Below are positions 1 to 4,626 of a stretch of DNA of 5,371 nucleotides, piece by piece. The notes beneath the pieces were generated by a model, which saw only the letters and a list, made by a program, of their open reading frames with translations, had not been told where the DNA came from and did not search any database. The translations under genes were made by a program, and so were the position numbers. The stretch spans positions 1 to 5,371 of the forward strand of contig USEF01000118.1 of NCBI GenBank assembly GCA_900553475.1, read 5' to 3'. Each line of letters begins with the position of its first letter. Position 1 is the stretch's first letter. The stretch comes from an uncultured Collinsella sp. (GTDB lineage Bacteria; Actinomycetota; Coriobacteriia; Coriobacteriales; Coriobacteriaceae).

Positions 1-94
1 TTTTCTACGCATGCTTCATCGTGTGGGGCGGGGTTTGGTGCGCGCGTGGCTTGCGGCGTGCCCGTGGCTTGCGGCCAGCCCGGCGATGGATGCG
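1..94. other. Gene-free window edge, downstream of the zinc-ribbon gene
   Basis: I see no supportable gene here. The stretch lies 3' of the minus-strand gene that stops at 95-97. Its only visible structure is a 13-bp perfect direct repeat, CGTGGCTTGCGGC, at 45-57 and 63-75 (period 18). No GC hairpin followed by a T-run is visible on the minus strand, so I cannot place a terminator. Plus-strand open frames across this stretch only mirror the minus-strand gene. Confidence 0.5.
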
Positions 95-526
95 TTACTG
101 GATGCGAGTTCGGCAGTAGGGGCAAACCTTCCAGTGCGCATCGAGCGGGCGATGGCAGCTGGGGCAGACGTTGCGAACCTGGGTATCGCACACTGGGCAG
201 ACCACAAAGTCCTTCTCGATGGGCGCGCCGCACTGCGGGCAGGTGCCGTACTGGGCAAGTTGGCGCTCACGCAGGGCCATGTCCAGCTCCTGCTCCTCGC
301 GGTCGGACGCGTAGGAGTGCGGGCGCAGGACCAGGTAGGCGATGAGGCCCACAAACGGGATGAGGGCGATGATGCCCCATGCCACGTAGGCGCTGGCGCC
401 GCGGCGGCGAGCGTCGATGAACACATAGACGACCGACAGCACATACAGGGCGATGATAAAGCCAACGAAGGCATAGACGACGCCCATAAGCTGCGGCGAC
501 ATGAGCTCGGAGATGTACTTGGACAT
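95..526 (-). CDS. Two-helix membrane protein with C-terminal double zinc ribbon
   Basis: This is a 143-residue protein of unknown specific role. Two hydrophobic helices (about residues 14-37 and 48-67) are separated by a basic DARRRG loop. The pattern, ending in IIALIPFVGLIAYLVLRP, resembles the short helical pair of the PLDc_N family. A charged linker (about 74-92) leads to four CxxC knuckles: C96/C99, C110/C113, C121/C124 and C135/C138. Both pairs have the same internal spacing (CxxC-x10-CxxC), typical of a double zinc ribbon that binds two Zn ions. I chose the ATG at 524-526 because GAAAGG lies 8 bases upstream; an in-frame ATG further upstream (569-571) has no such site. By charge, the ribbon and the arginine-rich loop should face opposite ends of the hairpin, but topology is not certain. 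The gene is transcribed away from the glp-like operon. Family-level assignment is secure; function is not. Confidence 0.85.
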   Translation of the reverse strand: MSKYISELMSPQLMGVVYAFVGFIIALYVLSVVYVFIDARRRGASAYVAWGIIALIPFVGLIAYLVLRPHSYASDREEQELDMALRERQLAQYGTCPQCGAPIEKDFVVCPVCDTQVRNVCPSCHRPLDAHWKVCPYCRTRIQ

Positions 527-534
527 TACTGGTA

Positions 535-540
535 CCTTTC
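535..540 (-). promoter_or_regulatory. Ribosome binding site that fixes the start of the zinc-ribbon gene
   Basis: Read on the minus strand this is GAAAGG, ending 8 bases before the ATG at 526. It favours that start over the in-frame ATG at 571, which would add 15 residues. The same GAAAGG core precedes the peptidase gene at 4614-4619. Confidence 0.65.
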
Positions 541-626
541 GGGATATTAACAGTCCGGTCAAGTTTACCACGGGGTTTGTTTATATGGGACCACGGCTAG
601 AGGCGGGGCTGATGCGGACACAAACA

Positions 627-761
627 TCTCAATCTGTAACAGGTGGGAGCGGAATCCGGGTCTAGATGTTACAGATCGAGACACAGGAGTCCCTCCCCGA
701 CTTCAATCTCGATCTGTAACATCTTGGACCTCAAAAACCCTCTTACTGTTACAGATCGAGA
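627..761. repeat. Four 15-bp motifs at exact 40-bp steps, alternating orientation
   Basis: The motif TGTTACAGATCGAGA occurs at 627-641 (minus, with one change, TGTTACAGATTGAGA), 667-681 (plus), 707-721 (minus) and 747-761 (plus). The starts are exactly 40 bases apart and orientation alternates strictly. The three 25-base spacers differ from one another, so this is not a tandem duplication with recent origin. Any two neighbours can pair as a hairpin. The arrangement resembles REP/BIME-type interspersed palindromes, or a stacked operator for a dimeric regulator. It is not a CRISPR, because direct-repeat orientation is lacking. What I see is the repeat itself; its role is unknown. Confidence 0.9.
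664..724. repeat. 18-bp perfect inverted repeat (central pair of the phased motifs)
   Basis: Arms at 664-681 and 707-724 are perfectly complementary over 18 bp (AGATGTTACAGATCGAGA and its reverse complement) around a 25-base loop. This is the longest arm in the array: the 707-721/747-761 pair is perfect over 15 bp, and the 627-641/667-681 pair has one mismatch in 15. No T-run follows on either strand, so it does not look like an intrinsic terminator. Confidence 0.85.
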
Positions 762-767
762 CGAACG

Positions 768-844
768 GTTGCCGTAGTTGTCGGTAGACGAAGTTGTCGA
801 CGTTGCCGGGGTCTCCCCTCGTCTGCCGTTGGCGGGTGTTGCGG
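768..844 (+). repeat. Cluster of GTTGYCG-like heptamers upstream of the operon
   Basis: GTTGCCG at 768-774, GTTGTCG at 777-783, GTTGTCG at 793-799 and GTTGCCG at 802-808 form two pairs, each with a 9-base step. The variants GTTGGCG (828-834) and GTTGCGG (838-844) follow. A 9-bp inverted repeat with one G-T pair (782-790 with 820-828) overlaps the cluster. It may be a regulator-binding array or just low-complexity GC-rich sequence. Confidence 0.35.
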
Positions 845-887
845 GGCTGTTCGCCGCATTGCCGCCGCGATGGGGGTGTCTAAACCG

Positions 888-893
888 TAGGAT
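888..893 (+). promoter_or_regulatory. Candidate -10 box of the glp-like operon
   Basis: TAGGAT matches the TANNNT pattern of a vegetative -10 element and would place the transcript start near 900, giving a leader of roughly 33 bases. No good -35 is visible at the normal distance; the nearest resemblance, TTGCCG at 859-864, is 23 bases upstream and too far. The absence of a -35 could mean an activator-dependent promoter. The call rests on position and a short match only. Confidence 0.35.
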
Positions 894-900
894 AGTCTTA

Positions 901-915
901 TTGACGGCCTGTCAA
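901..915 (+). promoter_or_regulatory. TTGAC-N5-GTCAA palindrome, candidate operator
   Basis: Perfect 5-bp inverted arms, TTGAC (901-905) and GTCAA (911-915), surround GGCCT. The site lies between the candidate -10 box and the ribosome binding site, where a bound repressor would block the operon's transcription start. Its shape recalls operators bound by small dimeric helix-turn-helix proteins, including the TTGAT-N4-ATCAA half-site style of the Crp/Fnr family, but with 5 central bases and a C in the arm. The regulator is not encoded in this window. Confidence 0.4.
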
Positions 916-932
916 CTCGTCTGGGAGGCACT

Positions 933-2387
933 GTGACAGAAACGTTTGATATCGCGATTGTCGGCGTGGGCATCACCGGATGCGCCATTGCGCGTCAGCT
1001 CGCGAGATTTGACCTTTCCATCTGCGTGATCGAGGCGGCCAACGACATCGCCTTGGGCGCGTCGAAGGCCAACGGCGGCCTAGTACACGCCGGCTACGAT
1101 CCGGCGCCGGGCACGGTTAAGGCACAGGTCAACGCCCGTGGTTGCGAGCTATATGGCACGTGGGCCCAGGAGCTGGGCTTTATGTTTTGCCGCACCGGGT
1201 CGATGGTGCTAGGCTTTAACGATGAGGACCGTGCGCAACTGGAGCAGCTGCGTAGCAATGGCCTTGCCAACGGCGTGCCCGAGCTGTCGATCGTCGGACC
1301 CGACCGCATCCACGAATTAGAGCCGCGCGCCAGTGCCGATGCAACGTGTGCGCTGTGGTGCCCCCCGACTGGGTTTGTCGACCCGTTTGAGGTTGCCATC
1401 GCCGCGCTGGAAAACGCCGTGGCCAACGGGGTGACGTTTATGCGCTCCGCATCGGTGGAAGCGATTGAAGTCGCGCGCTCGGGTGACGACGCGCGCTTTA
1501 CGCTGGCGACCCCCGCTGGCAACGTGCGCTGCCACTACCTGATCAACGCCGCGGGTAACGGCGCCGCCGACATCTCGCATATGGCGGGTGCCGAGGAGTT
1601 CCAGATGGTCTGGCGCCAGGGCAACATCGTGGTGCTGGACAAGGAGCCGCGTACGCTCATGCCGCTCTACCCCGTGCCGACGCCGGTGTCGAAGGGCGTT
1701 ATCGTGACGGGGACCGTTCATGGCAACACCGTGATCACCGCCACGGCCGCCGTGCGCGAGCCGGGCGATACACAGACCTACGTTACCGATGTCAATGCGT
1801 TGCTAGACGGCGCACGCAAGCTGGTGCCCGATCTGGATACGCGCCGCGTGGTGCGTGCATTTGCCGGCGGGCGTCCGGTCATTCAGGGAACGAACGACTT
1901 CTTTATTGGACAATCGGCCGTGGTGCCGGGGCTTTTCCAGGCGGCGGGCATTCAGTCGCCGGGTGTAGCGAGCGCGCCGGCCATTGCCGAGCGCATGGAG
2001 CTTGTGGTGCGCGAAGCGGGCGTGGAACTGCACGAGCGGGCTGACTGGAACCCAATTCGCCGCGCACCGGACGACTTTGACCGTGCACCGCTGGCGCGCA
2101 AGGAGGAGCTGATCGAGTCCGATCCCGCGTGGGGACAGATTGTCTGCCGCTGTGAGACAGTGCCCGAGGCCGAGATCGTGGCCGCGATCCGACGCCAGCC
2201 GGGCGCGGTTTCGGTCGAGGGCGTCAAGCGCCGCTGCCGTGCCGGCATGGGTCGTTGCCAGAGTGGTTTTTGCCAGAGCCGCGTGGTTGCGATCCTTGCC
2301 CGCGAGCTGGGCTTCGACCCCAGCGAGGTGTTGTTGGAGGACGCAGGTTCTTGGCTGGTTGAGGGACCGCTGAAGGGGGTGCGCTAG
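933..2387 (+). CDS. glpA: GlpA-like FAD-dependent glycerol-3-phosphate dehydrogenase with BFD-type [2Fe-2S] domain
   Basis: This 484-residue flavoprotein belongs to the GlpA/DAO group and probably oxidises glycerol 3-phosphate to dihydroxyacetone phosphate. The N-terminal Rossmann motif G11-x-G13-x-x-G16, with acidic E34, binds FAD. The ASKANGGLVHAGYD stretch (43-56) and AAGIQSPG (337-344) are typical of this group. The C-terminal domain (about 403-455) is a BFD-like ferredoxin fold. C405, C407, C442 and C447 (CxC, then C-x4-C in GRCQSGFC) are the expected [2Fe-2S] ligands, and C435 is an extra cysteine. The start is GTG at 933, with GGGAGG only 4 bases upstream. It is the first gene of a three-gene operon, and the stop is followed by one base before the next ATG. 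A related L-2-hydroxyglutarate-type oxidase activity cannot be excluded, but the operon partners favour the GlpA role. Confidence 0.85.
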   Translation: MTETFDIAIVGVGITGCAIARQLARFDLSICVIEAANDIALGASKANGGLVHAGYDPAPGTVKAQVNARGCELYGTWAQELGFMFCRTGSMVLGFNDEDRAQLEQLRSNGLANGVPELSIVGPDRIHELEPRASADATCALWCPPTGFVDPFEVAIAALENAVANGVTFMRSASVEAIEVARSGDDARFTLATPAGNVRCHYLINAAGNGAADISHMAGAEEFQMVWRQGNIVVLDKEPRTLMPLYPVPTPVSKGVIVTGTVHGNTVITATAAVREPGDTQTYVTDVNALLDGARKLVPDLDTRRVVRAFAGGRPVIQGTNDFFIGQSAVVPGLFQAAGIQSPGVASAPAIAERMELVVREAGVELHERADWNPIRRAPDDFDRAPLARKEELIESDPAWGQIVCRCETVPEAEIVAAIRRQPGAVSVEGVKRRCRAGMGRCQSGFCQSRVVAILARELGFDPSEVLLEDAGSWLVEGPLKGVR

Positions 2388-2388
2388 G

Positions 2389-3741
2389 ATGGCAACGTTT
2401 GATATGCGCGACGGACGCGCGGAGGCCGGAGCTGTAGCGCCGGTGTCGACGCAGGCCTTCGACGTGGTCGTCATCGGAGGCGGCCCCGCCGGCATGGCGG
2501 CCGCGCTGGCCGCGCATAAGGCCGGAGCGCGCGTGGCCATCGTGGAGCGTGAGCAGCATCTGGGCGGAATCCTCCGCCAGTGTATTCACCCCGGTTTTGG
2601 CCTTTCGCACTTTAAGCAGGAGCTCACCGGTCCCGAGTACGCGCAACGCTTTATCGACCAGGTGCACGCAACCGACATTGCGCTGGTCCTGAACAGCATG
2701 GTGATTGGGATTGATTCAGGCGAGCCTACAGAAGACACCGCGGTCCATGCCGTCACGCTCATGAGCCCTGCCGGCATGCTGCAGCTCACCGAGCGCGCGC
2801 TCGTCCTTGCCATGGGCTGCCGTGAGCGCACCCGCAGCGAAATCAAGATCCCTGGCAGCCGACCCGCCGGCGTGTTTACGGCGGGCCTGGCGCAGCGATA
2901 CATCAATATCGAGAACCTCAAGCCCGGCTCGCGTGCCGTCATTTTGGGCTCGGGCGACATCGGGCTTATCATGGCACGTCGCTGCACGCTCGAGGGGATT
3001 TCGGTCGAGGGCGTGTACGAGCTCATGCCGTACGCCAACGGTCTGCGCCGCAACGTCAAGAACTGCCTGGACGACTTTGGCATTCCGCTGCATCTGTCTA
3101 CCACAGTCACGCGCGTGATCGGGCACGACCGCGTGGAAGCCGTCGAGGTGAGCCAAGTAGACGACTGCCTGGCGCCCATTCCTGGGACCGAGCGCATTGT
3201 TCCGTGCGACACGCTGCTGCTTTCGGTGGGCTTGATTCCCGAGAACGAGCTTTCGGTTGCCGCAGGCGTGGAGCTTGACCCACGCACGCGCGGCGCTGTG
3301 GTGGATCAGAGTCTGCAGACGGGCGTGCCGGGCATCTTTGCCTGCGGCAACGTGCTGCACGTGCACGACCTGGCCGACAACGTGACGTGTGAGTCCGAGA
3401 GAGCTGGCGCAGCTGCAGCGGCGTACGCGCTGGGGACCGGCGCAGGCGCCGTTCCGGACTGCGAGCTCACCGTCTCCCCTGCCGGCATTGCGGGATACGC
3501 GCTGCCGGGGCGCATTGCGGCTGTGGCGCTCACCAAGCTCAACTTCCGCGTGCGCCGACCCGTCGACGCCGCCCGCGTGAGGGTCTTAGCCGACGGCGAG
3601 GAACTGTTCGCCGGCAAGGTCCGCGTGTTTAAGCCGAGCGTAATGGAAAGCTTCCCGCTGCCAGCAAAGGTGATTCAGCGCGCAATCGACCTTGGTGCTA
3701 GCGAAATTGTCCTGTCCGTCGATCCCGTCGAGAAGGCATAG
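2389..3741 (+). CDS. FAD/NAD(P)-binding oxidoreductase, GlpB-position subunit
   Basis: This 450-residue pyridine-nucleotide-disulphide-type flavoprotein probably passes electrons on from the GlpA-like partner. After a 23-residue polar leader, G30-x-G32-x-x-G35 with E53 forms the FAD Rossmann fold. GGILRQCIHPGFG (59-71) is characteristic of this subfamily. A second dinucleotide motif, G187-x-G189-x-x-G192, marks the NAD(P)H-type domain, and GIFACGNVLHVHDLADNV (315-332) contains the late FAD-contact motif. The redox-active CxxxxC pair of disulphide reductases is absent, so this is an electron-transfer rather than a disulphide enzyme. The ATG has AAGGGGG 9 bases upstream, inside the end of the previous gene, which implies translational coupling. 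Sequence-wise it is unlike the E. coli GlpB flavoprotein but occupies its place. Whether NAD(P) is really used cannot be told from sequence. Confidence 0.85.
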   Translation: MATFDMRDGRAEAGAVAPVSTQAFDVVVIGGGPAGMAAALAAHKAGARVAIVEREQHLGGILRQCIHPGFGLSHFKQELTGPEYAQRFIDQVHATDIALVLNSMVIGIDSGEPTEDTAVHAVTLMSPAGMLQLTERALVLAMGCRERTRSEIKIPGSRPAGVFTAGLAQRYINIENLKPGSRAVILGSGDIGLIMARRCTLEGISVEGVYELMPYANGLRRNVKNCLDDFGIPLHLSTTVTRVIGHDRVEAVEVSQVDDCLAPIPGTERIVPCDTLLLSVGLIPENELSVAAGVELDPRTRGAVVDQSLQTGVPGIFACGNVLHVHDLADNVTCESERAGAAAAAYALGTGAGAVPDCELTVSPAGIAGYALPGRIAAVALTKLNFRVRRPVDAARVRVLADGEELFAGKVRVFKPSVMESFPLPAKVIQRAIDLGASEIVLSVDPVEKA

Positions 3742-3744
3742 ACT

Positions 3745-4155
3745 ATGAGCGATAACGCGATCGAAACGCTGCAGTTCAACTGCACGACCTGCCCATCCGA
3801 GTGCCTTCTGACCGTAGAGGTGGAGCGCAACGCCAATGGCGCCGTGGTGGAAGTGCGCTCCGTAACCGGCAACAACTGCCCGCGCGGCGATAAGTTCGCA
3901 CATCAGGAGCTCACCTGCCCCATGCGCGTGCTCACGACGACCGTGGCCGTCTCCGGCGGCGACGAAGCCCTGCTCCCCGTGCGCACATCCGAAGCCATCC
4001 CGCTGACCCTCCACGCCCAAGCCATGGACCTCATCCGCGGTCTAGTGGTCAAAGCCCCCATCCGCATGGGCGACGTCGTGCTAGAGAACCTCCTAAACAC
4101 CAATATCGACCTCGTCGCCAGCATGGACATCGACCGAGCCCAAGTAGCTAATTAG
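3745..4155 (+). CDS. DUF1667 cysteine-rich protein, likely Fe-S small subunit
   Basis: This 136-residue soluble protein matches the DUF1667 (COG3862) pattern. An N-terminal C13-x-x-C16-P-x-x-C20 cluster and C45-P-R-G are followed by C58-P-M-R-V-L-T-T-T-V. After an LPVRTSEAIP segment comes the conserved tail VKAPIRMGDVVLENLL (about 103-118). Four or five cysteines in this spacing suggest an iron-sulphur or zinc site; metal identity is not established. Family members usually sit beside GlpA-like and FAD/NAD oxidoreductase genes, as here. The gap to the previous gene is 3 bases, and GAGAAGG lies 8 bases before the ATG, within that gene's last codons. No transmembrane helix is present, so unlike E. 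coli GlpC it cannot anchor the complex by itself. It is the last gene of the operon. Confidence 0.85.
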   Translation: MSDNAIETLQFNCTTCPSECLLTVEVERNANGAVVEVRSVTGNNCPRGDKFAHQELTCPMRVLTTTVAVSGGDEALLPVRTSEAIPLTLHAQAMDLIRGLVVKAPIRMGDVVLENLLNTNIDLVASMDIDRAQVAN

Positions 4156-4176
4156 GGACAGGGCTCTTTTAGCTAC
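4144..4176. repeat. 8-bp inverted repeat spanning the operon's last stop codon
   Basis: GTAGCTAA (4144-4151) and TTAGCTAC (4169-4176) are perfect reverse complements around a 17-base loop containing the TAG stop at 4153-4155. It is AU-rich and followed by C-rich sequence rather than a T-run, so it fits an intrinsic terminator poorly. It may be chance or a 3'-end stabilising hairpin. Confidence 0.4.
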
Positions 4177-4203
4177 CCCACCATCCACCCCGCCCCTCCT
4201 CAA

Positions 4204-4266
4204 TTGCGGTGAAATAGTTCCTGATTTCCGCCAAAACCCCGGCATCCAGGAACTATTCCACCGCAA
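4204..4266. repeat. 20-bp-arm inverted repeat
   Basis: Left arm TTGCGGTGAAATAGTTCCTG (4204-4223) pairs with right arm CAGGAACTATTCCACCGCAA (4247-4266) with a single mismatch (A4212 against C4258). The loop is 23 bases. The stem is strong enough to stop or protect a transcript but lacks a T-run on either side. It could be a dispersed palindromic repeat or a remnant of a small element. It lies about 50 bases after the operon's stop, where a 3' processing structure would be expected. Confidence 0.85.
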
Positions 4267-4310
4267 ATATCCTTGGAATCGGTATATAGCTTGTGCCCAC
4301 TTTAGTGCCA

Positions 4311-4470
4311 TTTCAAAACTATGCTGGATTACGGGGCTGATTCGGAGCCCCCCATCCATACCGGCAATTTTCGATTTTTGATAAGCCGTCTACCTGCGGT
4401 TTTAATTTCGCGATTCTTCTCATGGTCAAGTAATACAGGTCCAGCCCCGTAATCCACCATACTTTAGAAA
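4311..4470. mobile_element. MITE-like 160-bp block with 29-bp imperfect terminal inverted repeats
   Basis: The left end (4311-4339) and right end (4442-4470) are reverse complements at 26 of 29 positions, with a perfect 15-bp inner core TGGATTACGGGGCTG (4325-4339, with 4442-4456). The 102-base interior is AT-rich and non-coding. CCA directly flanks both outer ends (4308-4310 and 4471-4473), a possible 3-bp target duplication that is also quite likely by chance. A 6-bp hairpin (GGGGCT 4333-4338 with AGCCCC 4346-4351) overlaps the left end and could compete with end pairing. No transposase is present, so mobility would depend on one elsewhere. It could instead be a structured RNA or another dispersed palindrome. 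Confidence 0.5.
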
Positions 4471-4537
4471 CCAGCCCATTTAGGACGGGCCTCTTATGAC
4501 TCCTTTTGTCTGCATGCTTGCCGGGCCGACTATGCCA

Positions 4538-4588
4538 AGGAGTGTCCCGAAGTGCCGGCCTAAAAGGAACGTCCCTATGTGCCGGGCT
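4538..4588 (+). repeat. Imperfect direct duplication, 27-bp period
   Basis: The 24-base stretches at 4538-4561 and 4565-4588 match at 19 of 24 positions. The shared frame is AGGA-NN-GTCCC-N-A-N-GTGCCGG-N-CT. A further GCCGGGCC lies upstream at 4519-4526 without the rest of the unit. The duplication ends just before the candidate -10 of the peptidase gene, so it could be a pair of regulator sites. Confidence 0.55.
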
Positions 4589-4593
4589 TGGGC

Positions 4594-4599
4594 TACCAT
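4594..4599 (+). promoter_or_regulatory. Candidate -10 box of the peptidase gene
   Basis: TACCAT fits TANNNT and would start transcription near 4606, about 20 bases before the ATG. It overlaps the palindrome ACCATGGT (4595-4602). As at the glp-like operon, no clear -35 is present at 17 bases upstream. Low-strength call. Confidence 0.3.
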
Positions 4600-4626
4600 G
4601 GTGGCACCCTAGCGAAAGGATGTTTC

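Larger units (their letters stand above)
527..932. other. Divergent intergenic region rich in ordered repeats
   Basis: This region separates the minus-strand zinc-ribbon gene from the plus-strand operon. From left to right it holds the leader of the zinc-ribbon gene, the four-copy 40-bp-phased motif (627-761), a GTTG-type heptamer cluster (768-844), and the operon's presumed promoter and palindrome (888-915). A possible minus-strand -10 box, TATAAA, lies at 580-585 (TTTATA on the plus strand), about 55 bases before the zinc-ribbon start, but it has no convincing -35. Open frames inside the region (for example minus 749-988) run into the operon's first gene and show no protein-like features, so I call no gene here. 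Confidence 0.7.
4156..4626. other. Gene-free intergenic region built of repeat elements
   Basis: These 471 bases separate the operon from the peptidase gene. I see no supportable gene on either strand: minus-strand frames here, such as 4093-4359, overlap the DUF1667 gene and have no ribosome binding site or recognisable domain. The content is the 4204-4266 inverted repeat, the 4311-4470 block with terminal inverted repeats, the 4538-4588 duplication, and the peptidase promoter and leader. Locally it is clearly more AT-rich than the genes, especially 4360-4440. No intrinsic terminator for the operon could be placed. Confidence 0.7.

Noticed and set aside
11..550. Long plus-strand open frame (179 codons) opposite the zinc-ribbon gene
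   Set aside because: It has no recognisable domain. The opposite strand encodes regularly spaced CxxC pairs, two membrane helices and a good ribosome binding site, so this frame is its shadow.
550..562. Minus-strand TTGACC (557-562) and TAATAT (544-549) as a promoter pair for the zinc-ribbon gene
   Set aside because: They are only 7 bases apart, and the -10 would sit almost on the ribosome binding site, so the pair cannot work as a standard promoter.
627..761. CRISPR array
   Set aside because: The repeats are 15 bp, alternate in orientation, number only four, and have no cas genes nearby.
901..906. TTGACG as a -35 box
   Set aside because: A matching -10 would fall about 17 bases downstream, at or after the ribosome binding site and start codon at 923-935, and no TATAAT-like sequence is there. 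The bases are better explained as half of the palindrome.
749..988. Minus-strand 79-codon frame in the intergenic region
   Set aside because: It overlaps the start of the GlpA-like gene, is arginine- and proline-rich as expected of antisense GC-rich DNA, and has no convincing ribosome binding site.
1803..2540. Long minus-strand frame (245 codons) across the first two operon genes
   Set aside because: It runs antisense through two well-supported genes and shows no domain; such frames are common in GC-rich DNA.
4204..4266. Rho-independent terminator for the operon
   Set aside because: The stem is long, but no T-run follows on either strand (ATATCC on the plus side) and the loop is large, so I list it only as an inverted repeat.
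4093..4359. Minus-strand 88-codon frame crossing the end of the DUF1667 gene and the intergenic repeats
   Set aside because: It starts inside the MITE-like block, overlaps a real gene, and contains no family motif or ribosome binding site.
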